Shown here in pieces: positions 30,576 through 39,031 of a stretch of 64,000 nt of DNA. Source of the DNA: Kaistia sp. 32K (GTDB lineage: Bacteria > Pseudomonadota > Alphaproteobacteria > Rhizobiales > Kaistiaceae); the NCBI RefSeq assembly GCF_016629525.1, contig NZ_AP024269.1, forward strand, positions 3,410,001 through 3,474,000, in the 5' to 3' direction. Below the pieces are notes generated by a model. That model searched no databases. It saw only the letters and a list, made by a program, of their open reading frames with translations, and was not told the origin of the DNA. The translations under genes were made by a program, and so were the position numbers. Position 1 is the stretch's first letter. Every line of letters begins with the position of its first letter.

Positions 30576-31403
30576 ATGAAGATCTCGAAACTCCGCCTGC
30601 CGGCTCTCGCTCTCTCCGTCGCGCTCGTGGCTGGTCTGGGCCAGGCCGAGGCCGCCACCTGCGGCAAGGACCCGGCGCAGTTCGGCGCCTGGTTGCAGGA
30701 CTTCAAGGCCGAGGCCATCTCGGCCGGCATCTCGCGCTCCACTGTCGAGCAGTCGTTTGCCGGCGTCACCTACGACCCGCGCGTCATCAAGCTCGACCGC
30801 AACCAGAAGCATTTCAGCCAGCCCTTCGAAGTCTATTCGAAGCGCGTCGTTTCGCCCGGCCGCGTCGCCAAGGGCAAGAAGCTGATGCAGCAGTACAAGG
30901 GCCCGCTCGACCGGATCGAGCAGCAGTTCGGCGTTCCCGCGCCGATCCTGATCGCGATCTGGGGCATGGAGACCGATTTCGGCGCCGGCAGCGGCAACAT
31001 GTCGACCATCCGCTCGCTCGCGACCCTCGCCTTCGACTGCCGCCGCACCGACTTCTTCCAGGACCAGCTGATGGCGGCGCTGAAGATCGTCCAGCGAGGC
31101 GACCTCTCGCCCGCGCAGATGAAGGGCGGCTGGGCCGGCGAAATCGGCCAGACCCAGTTCCTGCCGACGTCCTATGTCCGCTTCGCCGTCGACTTCGACC
31201 GCAACGGCCACGCGGATCTGCGCAACAGCCCGATCGACGTCCTCGCCTCGACCGCCAATTACCTCAAGGGTTACGGCTGGCAGCGCGGCGGCTCGTGGGA
31301 GGAAGGCTCGCACAATTTCGGCGTGCTGCGCGAGTGGAACAAGGCCGGCGTCTACGCCAAGAGCGCCGCGCTCTTCGCCGACAAGCTGGTCGGCAAGCGC
31401 TAA
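30576..31403 (+). CDS. Lytic murein transglycosylase, short MltB type
   Basis: 275 residues: signal peptide (LRLPALALSVALVAGLGQAEA), then the catalytic domain with Glu in IWGMETDFGAGSG, GEIGQTQFLPTSY and DFDRNGHADLRNSPIDVLASTANYLKGYGW. It lacks the peptidoglycan-binding domain of the paralogue at 28392. A function in periplasmic peptidoglycan turnover is expected. The two genes look like an ancient duplication, as motifs are shared but flanking sequence is not. Confidence 0.93.
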   Translation: MKISKLRLPALALSVALVAGLGQAEAATCGKDPAQFGAWLQDFKAEAISAGISRSTVEQSFAGVTYDPRVIKLDRNQKHFSQPFEVYSKRVVSPGRVAKGKKLMQQYKGPLDRIEQQFGVPAPILIAIWGMETDFGAGSGNMSTIRSLATLAFDCRRTDFFQDQLMAALKIVQRGDLSPAQMKGGWAGEIGQTQFLPTSYVRFAVDFDRNGHADLRNSPIDVLASTANYLKGYGWQRGGSWEEGSHNFGVLREWNKAGVYAKSAALFADKLVGKR

Positions 31404-31440
31404 TCAGCGCGAGACCCTTCGACATCAGGGGACTTGCGAT

Positions 31441-31470
31441 CGCCGCGGTTTCGAACGACAAACCGCGGCG
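31441..31470 (+). promoter_or_regulatory. Perfect inverted repeat abutting the flavoprotein start codon
   Basis: CGCCGCGGTTT (31441–31451) and its exact complement (31460–31470) flank an 8-base loop; the right arm touches the ATG at 31471. No T-tract follows. In mRNA the stem would cover the whole translation-initiation region, where no Shine-Dalgarno is evident. Confidence 0.6.
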
Positions 31471-32724
31471 ATGTCTGACACAAACTCCCCCCAAGATCCC
31501 GTCCAGAACCGTTCCGTCGCCATCATCGGCGCCGGCCCCGCGGGCCTGATCGCCGCCGAGACGCTCGCCGCCGCCGGTGTCACGGTCACGGTGCATGACC
31601 GCATGCCGTCGGTCGGCCGCAAATTGCTGATGGCCGGCCGTGGCGGCCTCAACCTCACCCATAGCGAGCCGATCGAGAGCTTCCTGCGCCGCTACGGCGC
31701 GGCGTCGCCCCGCCTCGCCGTCGCGATCGAGGCGTTCCCGCCATCGGCACTCCGGGCATGGGCGGAAGGGCTCGGCGAACCCACCTTCGTCGGCTCCAGC
31801 GGCCGCGTGTTTCCGACCTCCCTCAAGGCCTCGCCGCTGCTGCGCGCCTGGCTGCGCCGGCTCGGCGAGCAGGGCGTACGGTTTTCGCTGCGCGACGACT
31901 GGAAGGGTTTTGGTGATCCCGGCGAGCTGCGGTTCGCGAGATCCGACGGCGAAACGACGGTCCAGGCCGACGCCACGCTGCTGGCGCTCGGCGGCGCCAG
32001 CTGGCCCCGCCTCGGCTCGAACGGCGCCTGGTCCGACATCCTCTGGGAAAAGGGCGTCGACGTCACGCCGCTGCGTCCGGCCAATGGCGGCTTCCGGATC
32101 GGCTGGTCGGAGCTCTTCCGCTCCCGCTTCGCCGGCACGCCGCTGAAGACGATCGCCGTCCACTTCCAGGACATCACCCTGCGCGGCGAAGCGATGGTGA
32201 CGGGCTACGGCCTCGAGGGCGGCCTCATCTATGCGCTTTCGGCAAGGCTTCGCGAGGCGATCGCCGCCGAAGGATCGGCCACGATCACACTCGACCTCGC
32301 GCCCGGCCGCGGCGCTGCCGAGCTCGCAGCGCGGATCGCCGGCCAGAAGCAAGGCCAGTCGATGTCGAACCTCCTGCGGAAGGCCGCCCATCTTACGCCG
32401 GTCGCGATCAACCTGCTGCGCGAAGGTGGCGACGGCGCCCTGCCCCGCGATCCCGAGGCGCTGGCGGCGCGGATCAAGGCGCTGCCGCTGCGCCTGACCG
32501 GCACCGAAGGCCTCGAGCGCGCCATCTCGACCGCCGGCGGCGTCGCCTGGGACGGCATCGACGACGATTTCATGCTGAAGGCGCTGCCCGGCGTCTTCGT
32601 CGCCGGCGAGATGATCGACTGGGAAGCGCCAACCGGCGGCTACCTGCTGCAAGCCTGCTTCGCCACCGGCATCGCCGCGGCACGGGGCATTCTGGCCCGC
32701 CTCGACAGGACGGCGCCGCGCTGA
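31471..32724 (+). CDS. NAD(P)/FAD-dependent oxidoreductase, HI0933/PP_4765-type flavoprotein
   Basis: 417 residues. Rossmann FAD site VAIIGAGPAGLIAAETLAAAG, the family-specific GRKLLMAGRGGLNLTHSEP, GGASWPRLGSNG, and the C-terminal GVFVAGEMIDWEAPTGGYLL. This is the group of HI0933-like flavoproteins whose natural substrate is unknown. The start codon directly follows an inverted repeat, and the 3-prime end runs into a degenerate copy of the GCGTTTTC repeat. Confidence 0.9.
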   Translation: MSDTNSPQDPVQNRSVAIIGAGPAGLIAAETLAAAGVTVTVHDRMPSVGRKLLMAGRGGLNLTHSEPIESFLRRYGAASPRLAVAIEAFPPSALRAWAEGLGEPTFVGSSGRVFPTSLKASPLLRAWLRRLGEQGVRFSLRDDWKGFGDPGELRFARSDGETTVQADATLLALGGASWPRLGSNGAWSDILWEKGVDVTPLRPANGGFRIGWSELFRSRFAGTPLKTIAVHFQDITLRGEAMVTGYGLEGGLIYALSARLREAIAAEGSATITLDLAPGRGAAELAARIAGQKQGQSMSNLLRKAAHLTPVAINLLREGGDGALPRDPEALAARIKALPLRLTGTEGLERAISTAGGVAWDGIDDDFMLKALPGVFVAGEMIDWEAPTGGYLLQACFATGIAAARGILARLDRTAPR

Positions 32725-32776
32725 GCGATTTCGAGCGAAGGGAATGCCGGTTCAGGAAGAAGCGACCCAACTAGTC
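32724..32776. repeat. Intergenic repeat, GCGTTTTC family, degenerate copy 3
   Basis: GCGATTTCGAGCGAAGGGAA, then GCCGGTTC and GAAGCGACCCAAC, matches the order of copies 1 and 2 with several changes and a lost palindrome. It starts at the stop codon of the flavoprotein gene and sits in a convergent gap. Confidence 0.6.
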
Positions 32777-32790
32777 GCCGGAGCCCGCGC

Positions 32791-33150
32791 TCACTCGCGC
32801 ATCAGGCCGCGCAACTCCGCGACGCCGGCGGCGATGACGGCGTTCGCCTCGCTCTCCATGGCGCGGTAGCGATCGAGCACAAGTCGCCCCGTATCGGTCA
32901 GCCGGGCGCTACCGCCGCCGCCCGTGCCGCCCTTCTCGGTCTCGACGAGGGCGGCCTGAAACGCCGTGTTCATCTCGCGCACAAGGGTCCAGACCCGCTT
33001 CGGGCTCATGGAGAGCCGCGATCCCGCCGCCGCCAGCGAGCCAGTATCCCGGATCGCCTGCAGAAGATCCGCCTTGCCGGGGCCGAGCGCGAAACCCGCC
33101 TTCAAGACAAGACGGAAACGAAGGCCCTCGGTCTGGTTGGGAAGTTTCAT
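32791..33150 (-). CDS. ModE-type winged-helix regulator (DNA-binding domain only)
   Basis: 119 residues. LysR-like winged helix of the ModE N-terminal family: FALGPGKADLLQAIRDTGSL, then AAAGSRLSMSPKRVWTLVREMN and the Gly-rich wing KGGTGGGGSARLTDTG. There is no TOBE molybdate-binding domain, as in several alphaproteobacterial single-domain versions. A role in molybdenum-dependent control is inferred from the family; the mod operon lies about 8 kb away with a Mo-box-like palindrome. Monocistronic. Confidence 0.85.
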   Translation of the reverse strand: MKLPNQTEGLRFRLVLKAGFALGPGKADLLQAIRDTGSLAAAGSRLSMSPKRVWTLVREMNTAFQAALVETEKGGTGGGGSARLTDTGRLVLDRYRAMESEANAVIAAGVAELRGLMRE

Positions 33151-33253
33151 ACGGTTTTCGAATTTTGACGGGATGGGTGCGCATTGTTGCGCATGCCGAG
33201 CCCATCGGTCGAGAGGGCCGGGCGCCGCAAGACGGCGCCCGGCTGGTAGAAAA

Positions 33254-34249
33254 TCAATCCGACTGGCGGAAGCTTCGGATCCGGTCGAAGGCGACGGCGA
33301 TGACGATGAAGCTGCCGACGAACGCGCCCTGCCAGAAGGTCGAGATCCCGAGCAGGATCAGGCTGTTGCGGATCACCTCGATCAGCGCCGCGCCGACCAC
33401 GGCGCCGAACGCCGTGCCGGTGCCGCCGGCCAGATTGGCGCCGCCGATGACGGTCGCCGCGATCACGGTCAGCTCCATGCCGGTGCCGAGATTGGTCGTC
33501 ACGCTGCCGAGCCAGCCGGTCATCAGCACGCCGGCGATACCCGCCGTCAACGCCGAGATGACATAGACACCGACCTTGATGCGCCGGACCGGCACGCCGG
33601 TCAGGATCGCAGCCTGCTCGTTGCCGCCGATGGCGAAGATGTGCCGGCCCCAGCCGGTCCAGCGGAAGACGAAGCCGGCGATCAGCGCCATCACGGCGAG
33701 CACGATCAGCGGATTGGCGATGCCGAAGGTGGTGCCGCCGCCCAGCTGCAGCAGCAGCGCCTGATCGGGGCCGAACTGGTAGACCATCTTGTTGTTGGAC
33801 AGCACCAGCGCCATGCTTCGGGCGACCGACAGCATGCCGAGCGTCACCACGAAGGGTGGCATGCCGACATAGGCGATCAGCACGCCGTTGACGACGCCGA
33901 CGATGATCGCCGCGACCAGCGCCGCGGCGATGCCCACGCCAAGCGGATAGCCGGCGCTCATCACCAGGCCGGTGACGATCGCCGACAGGCAGAGCGTCGA
34001 ACCGACCGAAAGATCGATGCCGCCGGAGATGATGACCACGGTCATGCCGATGGCGACGATGCCGACGAAGGCGAAGTTTCGCGTCACGTTGAAGAGATTG
34101 TTCCTCGTCGCGAACGTGTCGGTCAGAACGGTCAGCGCGATGCAGGCGAGAACGGCCGCGACGAAGACCCAGAATGTCTGACGGGAAAGCAGCCAGCTCA
34201 GCGTGCTGTGCGTCTGGCGGTTGATGGTGTCGTCGAGCGAAACAGCCAT
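33254..34249 (-). CDS. Sugar ABC transporter permease (RbsC/FrcC family)
   Basis: 331 residues with eight to ten membrane helices. Family motifs: IVAIGMTVVIISGGIDLSVGS, the coupling-helix region AIGGNEQAAILTGVPVRRIK, and GGANLAGGTGTAFGAVVGA near the end. It forms the membrane channel for a pentose or hexose importer together with the ATPase directly upstream (34 bases away) and the divergent binding protein. The substrate is not decided by sequence; ribose- or fructose-type is likely. Confidence 0.92.
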   Translation of the reverse strand: MAVSLDDTINRQTHSTLSWLLSRQTFWVFVAAVLACIALTVLTDTFATRNNLFNVTRNFAFVGIVAIGMTVVIISGGIDLSVGSTLCLSAIVTGLVMSAGYPLGVGIAAALVAAIIVGVVNGVLIAYVGMPPFVVTLGMLSVARSMALVLSNNKMVYQFGPDQALLLQLGGGTTFGIANPLIVLAVMALIAGFVFRWTGWGRHIFAIGGNEQAAILTGVPVRRIKVGVYVISALTAGIAGVLMTGWLGSVTTNLGTGMELTVIAATVIGGANLAGGTGTAFGAVVGAALIEVIRNSLILLGISTFWQGAFVGSFIVIAVAFDRIRSFRQSD

Positions 34250-34283
34250 GATGTAACGTCCTTTCTCTTCGTTTCGCTCGATG

Positions 34284-35024
34284 TCAGGCGCGCTCGAGCG
34301 CGCCGGTGATCAAGGCCGTCACTTCTTCCGGCGAACTGCGGGCGATGTCCTTGTCGGCCACCTTGGTGCCGCGACGCAGAACGACGATCTTGTCGCAGAC
34401 CGAGAAGACGTCCGGCATGCGGTGGCTGATCAGGATCACGGCGATGCCCTGGTCGCGCAGCCGGCGGATGAGGTTGAGCACCTCGGCCACCTGGCGCACG
34501 CTGATCGCAGCCGTCGGCTCGTCCATCAGCACGATCTTCGAATCGGACAGGCGCGTCCGCGCGATCGCCACGGCCTGGCGCTGGCCGCCGGACATCTGCT
34601 TGACGAGATCGCGCGGCCGCGTCTCTGACTTCAGCTCCTTGAAGAGCTCGCCGGCGCGCTTGTACATCGTCGCATAGTCGAGAATGCGCAGCGGCCAGAC
34701 CCCGCGCCGGAGCTCGCGGCCCAGGAACACGTTGGCGGCGGCGGTCAGATTGTTGCAGAGCGCGAGGTCCTGGTAGACGACCTCGATGCCGCTCTCGCGC
34801 GCCTCGACCGGCTTGTGGAAATGTACCTCGCGGTCCTGCACCCGGATCGTGCCGTGCGAGGGCGGAAAGTTGCCGGCGATGATCTTCACCAGCGTCGACT
34901 TGCCGGCGCCATTGTCGCCCATCAGGCCGACCACCGCACCCGGCTCGATCGTGAGCGAGACGTCGTTCAGGGCCTGAATCGCCCCGAAATGCTTAGAAAT
35001 ACCTTTGAGTTCCAGGACGGTCAT
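34284..35024 (-). CDS. Sugar ABC transporter ATP-binding protein, single-domain
   Basis: 246 residues from ATG 35024 (GGAGG about nine bases upstream). Walker A GDNGAGKST, Q-loop VVYQDLALC, signature MSGGQRQAVAIAR, Walker B IVLMDEPTAAI and the switch His in ILISHRMPD. Most CUT2 importers use a fused double ATPase; this one has a single nucleotide-binding domain and probably acts as a homodimer, like FrcA of Sinorhizobium. Operonic with the permease gene. Confidence 0.92.
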   Translation of the reverse strand: MTVLELKGISKHFGAIQALNDVSLTIEPGAVVGLMGDNGAGKSTLVKIIAGNFPPSHGTIRVQDREVHFHKPVEARESGIEVVYQDLALCNNLTAAANVFLGRELRRGVWPLRILDYATMYKRAGELFKELKSETRPRDLVKQMSGGQRQAVAIARTRLSDSKIVLMDEPTAAISVRQVAEVLNLIRRLRDQGIAVILISHRMPDVFSVCDKIVVLRRGTKVADKDIARSSPEEVTALITGALERA

Positions 35025-35496
35025 CCCGGCGCTCCTCCCTGCCACGCGGACCGTTGATCGGCCCGTCGTCCCCCTTGTCCCGGAATGGCGACGCCGCCCC
35101 GGCTCCTGATTTTACCCATATTGGCGCGTTGCACCGGCGTCAACCGGAGCGCCGGACAAATAGACTAGGCATCCCGTAGAGGTAGCAAAATACCTATGCC
35201 CGCGTCAGGTCATACGCACATCAACGATCAGACCAGCGTTAAATAACGCAATGGATATCATATTCTTATGAAGCCGAATTGCGACGCACAATATTTCCAT
35301 TGCGTTGCGTCATTGGCGAATGAATGGATTAATCGCATTGACTTTGTTCGATTTCGGAATTTAGTTGGTTGTGCCCCTGTCGAAAGGCAGCCTCAGGCTT
35401 GCCGCGCGTTCACCGGGAACACCCGGGAACGTGCGAAGAGCGGCCGAAGGCGGCGCGACCGGCGGCAAGCCGCTTTGAATGTCTCGGGAGGAGACC
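35025..35496. promoter_or_regulatory. Divergent control region of the sugar ABC transporter
   Basis: 472 bases, AT-rich from 35200 to 35370 against a GC-rich background. It contains the inverted repeat GCGTTA-AA-TAACGC at 35236–35249, GACGCA and TGCGTC arms about 20 bases apart (35284–35311), and ATTGCG at 35278 and 35299. TTGACT at 35338 could be the -35 element for the binding-protein gene, with a poor -10. No gene is seen in it. A LacI- or ROK-type operator is plausible; the regulator is not adjacent. Confidence 0.5.
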
Positions 35497-36486
35497 ATGA
35501 AGAAAGCTTTGGCAATACTTTCGTTTGCCACCACCGCGCTGGCGCTGACGATCGGCGCGGCGAAGGCCGAGGACAAGACGCTGGCGATCGTCGTGAAGGG
35601 CCTCGACAACCCCTTCTTCGAAGAGATCAACAAGGGCTGCCAGAAGTGGAACGCCGAGAACAAGGGCAAGGGATATACTTGCCTCTATACTGGCCCGGCC
35701 TCCAGCAACGATGAAGCCGGCGAAGTCCAGATCGTCGACGATCTGCTGACCAAGGGCGTCGCCGCCATCGCCATCTCGCCGTCCAACGCCCCGGCCATGG
35801 CCAACCTTCTGAAGCAGCGCGCCCCGACGATCCCGGTGATGACGGTCGACGCCGACCTGAACGCCGAGGATTCCGCCCTTCGCAAGGCCTATCTCGGTAC
35901 CGACAACTACCTGATGGGCGTCAAGATGGGCGAAGAGCTGCAGAAGCTGAAGAAGGGCGGCACCGTCTGCCTTCAGCTCGGCAACGTCGCCGCGGCCAAC
36001 ATCGCCGCCCGCGCCGCCGGCGTGCGCGACACGCTCTCCGGCGCCAAGGGCACCGACAAGCTGACGGGCCAGAACGGCTGGACGGAACCGGCGGGCTGCC
36101 CGCTGTTCACCAACGACCAGTCGGACCTCGCCAACCAGCAGATGAGCGATACCTTCACCGCCAATCCGAAGCTCGACGCCTTCGTGCTCGTGGGCGGCTG
36201 GGCCCAGTTCGCCCCGCAGGCCTATGCGCAGGTCACCGACGGCGTCATGGATCGCCTGAAGAGCAAGGACCTCGTGATCATCGCCGGCGACACGCTGCCG
36301 CCGCAGATCGACGCCCTCAAGGCCGGCCGCAGCCATGCGCAGATCGGCCAGCGTCCGTTCGAGATGGGCTACAAGGCTCCCGACGCCATGATCAAGCTGA
36401 TCAACGGCGAGAAGGTTGACGAGATCCTGTTCACGGGCCTCGACACCTGCCTGCCTGACAACGCCGACAACTGCCTGGCCAAGTAA
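35497..36486 (+). CDS. Sugar ABC transporter periplasmic binding protein
   Basis: 329 residues from ATG 35497 (GGGAGGA six bases upstream). Signal peptide ALAILSFATTALALTIGAAKA; the mature protein is a type I periplasmic-binding fold (LAIVVKGLDNPFFEEINKG, VAAIAISPSNAPAM, TIPVMTVDADLN, VLVGGWAQF, GQRPFEMGYKA). Several cysteines are present (KGCQKW, YTCLY, TVCLQ, AGCPL, and two near the C-terminus), more than usual, perhaps as disulfides. Divergent from its permease/ATPase genes. Confidence 0.92.
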   Translation: MKKALAILSFATTALALTIGAAKAEDKTLAIVVKGLDNPFFEEINKGCQKWNAENKGKGYTCLYTGPASSNDEAGEVQIVDDLLTKGVAAIAISPSNAPAMANLLKQRAPTIPVMTVDADLNAEDSALRKAYLGTDNYLMGVKMGEELQKLKKGGTVCLQLGNVAAANIAARAAGVRDTLSGAKGTDKLTGQNGWTEPAGCPLFTNDQSDLANQQMSDTFTANPKLDAFVLVGGWAQFAPQAYAQVTDGVMDRLKSKDLVIIAGDTLPPQIDALKAGRSHAQIGQRPFEMGYKAPDAMIKLINGEKVDEILFTGLDTCLPDNADNCLAK

Positions 36487-36543
36487 CGGGTCAAGGTAAC
36501 GGATCCGGCAAATCAGGTTGCCGATCTGATCCTGGAAAACGGC

Positions 36544-36565
36544 AAGGGGCGCTTCGGCGCCCCTT
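36544..36565 (+). terminator. Hairpin after the sugar-binding protein gene
   Basis: Perfect 9-bp stem AAGGGGCGC/GCGCCCCTT with a UUCG tetraloop. The T-tract is short (CGCGTTT). Confidence 0.75.
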
Positions 36566-36658
36566 CGCGTTTCCGCCACGCACGCCGAAACGTGCATTGC
36601 CGCCCCGACGGCTTTATACCGGACCGGGGACTCATTTCGAGACGAGGATATCCAAACG

Positions 36659-36916
36659 ATGCGCCGCACGATCCTGGCTCTTTCGCTGCTTCTGGCCGCC
36701 ACGCCGGCTTTCGCCTGCACGGAAGACGAGCTGCAGCAGAAATCCATATCGCTGGCCGAGCTGGTCAAGGCGATCACCACCAAGGATCCGGCCAAGGCAG
36801 ACGCCTGGCGCGGCAAGCAGATCGACGTCGATCGCGTTGCCGAGCGGACGACAAACATCGACGAGATCTGCGCCGCCTATGACAAGGCAATCGCCGAGGC
36901 AAAGGCCGACAAGTAA
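36659..36916 (+). CDS. Small secreted protein of unknown function
   Basis: 85 residues with a clear signal peptide (RRTILALSLLLAATPAFA, cleavage before CTEDE). The mature part is a 67-residue, mostly helical, charged protein (SISLAELVKAITTKDPAKAD) with Cys near the new N-terminus and a second Cys in NIDEICAAYDKA. No family recognised. GAGG lies about 12 bases before ATG. It has its own unit between a terminator and the GYD gene. Confidence 0.75.
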   Translation: MRRTILALSLLLAATPAFACTEDELQQKSISLAELVKAITTKDPAKADAWRGKQIDVDRVAERTTNIDEICAAYDKAIAEAKADK

Positions 36917-37074
36917 GGCGCAGGGTCCGTACGGGCCCGTGCGAACTTCCCTTACGTCACCTTCAGGTTCATTGTGACTCGCCGCCCCGCCGATCCGCCG
37001 GATCCGGCCGGGCGGTCTGGTGCGCGCCAAAGGCGCGAGCTGCGCTGACGCGCGCGCCCCGAAGGGAGCTCGCC

Positions 37075-37398
37075 ATGGCCTATTACCTGCTGCAGGTCTC
37101 CTATTCCTCGAACGCCGTGAAGGCGATGGTCGCCAATCCGCAGAACCGCGAGGACGCGGCCCGAAAGGCGGTCGAATCGCTCGGCGGCTCGCTGAAGGCG
37201 TTCTATTTCGCGCTCGGCGAATTCGACGTCGCGCTGATCGCGGAGTTCCCGGACAACAAGTCGGCGGCGGCGCTGTCGCTGGCGATCGGCTCCTCCGGCA
37301 GCCTCTCCAAGATCCGGACCACGGTGTTGATGACGACGGCCGAAGGCATGGAATCGATGCGCTCGGCCAAGGCGGCGAAATATTCTCCGCCAGCCTGA
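37075..37398 (+). CDS. GYD-domain protein
   Basis: 107 residues: YYLLQVSYSSNAVKAMVANP at the start, and FYFALGEFDVALIAEFPD in the middle, the segment corresponding to the G-x-YD motif. The fold is a dimeric ferredoxin-like alpha/beta barrel; function unknown. GGGAG lies before ATG. Codon use is like its neighbours. Confidence 0.85.
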   Translation: MAYYLLQVSYSSNAVKAMVANPQNREDAARKAVESLGGSLKAFYFALGEFDVALIAEFPDNKSAAALSLAIGSSGSLSKIRTTVLMTTAEGMESMRSAKAAKYSPPA

Positions 37399-37632
37399 GC
37401 ATTCAGCATCGGGAAAGCGGCCGCTCGGCAGGGATGCGGCCCGCCCCCTCCCAGAACAGAACGCCTCCGCCTCGGGGGCCGTCTGGAAACAGGAAGCGGC
37501 CAAGCCTCGGCAGCGCTCGTTATGCGCGGTGAATAAGGAAGGGCTCGCCCCAAGTGCGCCCACGGCCGATCCACTGCGCCTGGTGACCGCGGACAGTTCA
37601 GCGACCGCCTGACAGGATCAGGCCGGACCGAA

Positions 37633-37794
37633 TCAGCGCAACCGCAGCAGCGCCGGATAGGCCACCGGCGGCCCACCCGCGAGCGAGAACGCGGTCACGG
37701 TGGAACCGGAAAAACTGACGGCGCCGGCCTTGTTGGCCAGCAGAAAACCGGCGACGACGACGAGCGTCACAGCTAGTCCAAACTGGAGATTCAT
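37633..37794 (-). CDS. 53-residue putative membrane-anchored small protein
   Basis: ATG 37794 or, five codons upstream, ATG 37809, with GGGGG nearby. Reads MNLQFGLAVTLVVVAGFLLA, one probable membrane segment, followed by a short polar tail ending YPALLRLR. The upstream sequence GATACCCCCG is directly repeated (37796 and 37812). No homologue recognised. The rest of the gap between the GYD gene and arfB (37399–37632) shows nothing. Confidence 0.45.
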   Translation of the reverse strand: MNLQFGLAVTLVVVAGFLLANKAGAVSFSGSTVTAFSLAGGPPVAYPALLRLR

Positions 37795-37915
37795 CGATAC
37801 CCCCGTCATTGGATACCCCCGATTTGCAAAGTGATTCTAGCATAACTGTTGCCGGATTGCGACATGCTCCCGAAATCCGCGCGGCCGTGCTATTCCGGGC
37901 GCGGGGAAAACGAGC

Positions 37916-38335
37916 ATGATCCGCATCAACGACGACATCGCCCTCGACGAAAGCGAAATCGAGGAGAGCTTCATCCGCGCCTCCGGGCCGGGCGGGCAAA
38001 ACGTGAACAAGGTGTCGAGCGCGGTGCAGCTGCGCTTCGATGCCAGGCGGTCGCGCGCGCTGCCCGACGCGGTCGCCGTGCGGCTGATGCGGCTCGCCGG
38101 CTCGAAACTGACGCAGGACGGCGTGATCGTGATCACGGCGCAGCGCTTTCGCGATCAGGCTCGCAACCGCGCCGATGCGCTGGAGCGTCTGGTCGCGCTG
38201 ATCCAAGAGGCGGTGCCGCCGCCAACGCCGCGTCGCGCCACCCGTCCGACGCTCGCCTCGAAGAAGCGGCGACTAGAGGGCAAGACCCGACGCTCCGGCG
38301 TCAAGGCCATGCGCGGCAACGTCAAGATCGATTAG
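37916..38335 (+). CDS. arfB: Alternative ribosome-rescue factor ArfB (peptidyl-tRNA hydrolase)
   Basis: 139 residues. GPGGQNVNK with the catalytic GGQ at residues 26–28 releases nascent chains from ribosomes stalled without a stop codon. The basic C-terminal tail (KKRRLEGKTRRSGVKAMRG) is the helix that inserts into the empty mRNA channel. Length and both elements match ArfB/YaeJ rather than full release factors. Confidence 0.94.
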   Translation: MIRINDDIALDESEIEESFIRASGPGGQNVNKVSSAVQLRFDARRSRALPDAVAVRLMRLAGSKLTQDGVIVITAQRFRDQARNRADALERLVALIQEAVPPPTPRRATRPTLASKKRRLEGKTRRSGVKAMRGNVKID

Positions 38336-38416
38336 CTCTCGCCAAATCAGTCCAAGCCGTGCAACATTTTGTCGCGGCTGAATCGGTGGGGGCCGATATC
38401 ACGGGGAGCAGACATC

Positions 38417-38671
38417 ATGGGCATTATCTGGACGATCATCATCGGCTTCGTCGCCGGTGTCGTTGCGAAGTTCATTACCCCGGGCAGCAATGAGCCGAGC
38501 GGCTTCATTCTGACCGTCATCCTCGGCATCGCGGGTGCGTTCCTGGCGACCTGGATCGGGCAGGCCATCGGCTGGTACGGCCCCAACGACCAGGCAGGCT
38601 TCATCGGCGCCATCGTCGGCGCGGTGGTCGTCCTGCTGATCTGGGGCGCAATCGTCCGCAAGCGCGCCTGA
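38417..38671 (+). CDS. GlsB/YeaQ/YmgE-family stress membrane protein
   Basis: 84 residues, three hydrophobic helices: MGIIWTIIIGFVAGVVAKF, GFILTVILGIAGAFLATWIG and FIGAIVGAVVVLLIWGAIV, with the Gly-rich spacing typical of transglycosylase-associated (GlsB) proteins. Often induced by general stress; exact role unknown. GGGGAG lies about 11 bases before ATG. The gene is tail to tail with the DUF2892-like gene. Confidence 0.92.
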   Translation: MGIIWTIIIGFVAGVVAKFITPGSNEPSGFILTVILGIAGAFLATWIGQAIGWYGPNDQAGFIGAIVGAVVVLLIWGAIVRKRA

Positions 38672-38708
38672 CCGGCGCGCTTCCTCTCCAGACGTCAGGA
38701 CGGTGGCC

Positions 38709-38948
38709 TCAGCGGCCACGGCCCTCATAGTGGCAATGATCGCGGACGGCCTCCGTGATCGGACAGTGCCCGGTCGCGCCTCGATAGGCCAGATAGGACC
38801 CGGTCCCCAACGCCAACAGGGACAGGAGCCGGTTGGGCCTTGGCTTCAGCGCGGCCGCGGCCAATATCAGTCCGGCGACCACGGAAACCACACGACCCTC
38901 GGTCGAGATTTCCGGAACAACGACGGGTGGTTTGGCCCGAAACATCAT
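38709..38948 (-). CDS. Small YgaP/DUF2892-like membrane protein
   Basis: 79 residues from ATG 38948 with GGGAG six bases upstream (tandem ATG follows). A hydrophobic segment VVSVVAGLILAAAALKPR is followed by LLSLLALGTGSYLAYRGATGHCPIT, the latter close to the DUF2892 pattern ending in GxCP. Function unknown. Confidence 0.78.
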   Translation of the reverse strand: MMFRAKPPVVVPEISTEGRVVSVVAGLILAAAALKPRPNRLLSLLALGTGSYLAYRGATGHCPITEAVRDHCHYEGRGR

Positions 38949-39031
38949 CGATTTCTCCCATTGCTGACGACAGTGAACGCGCAAGCGTCGTCCGCGTTCC
39001 AATCGGAACGAGCAGACAGGAGCCACACACC

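Noticed and set aside
32966..34309. Plus-strand frame of 447 codons over the sugar permease gene
   Set aside because: Asp/Glu/His/Arg-rich antisense shadow; the minus-strand permease has all expected helices and motifs.
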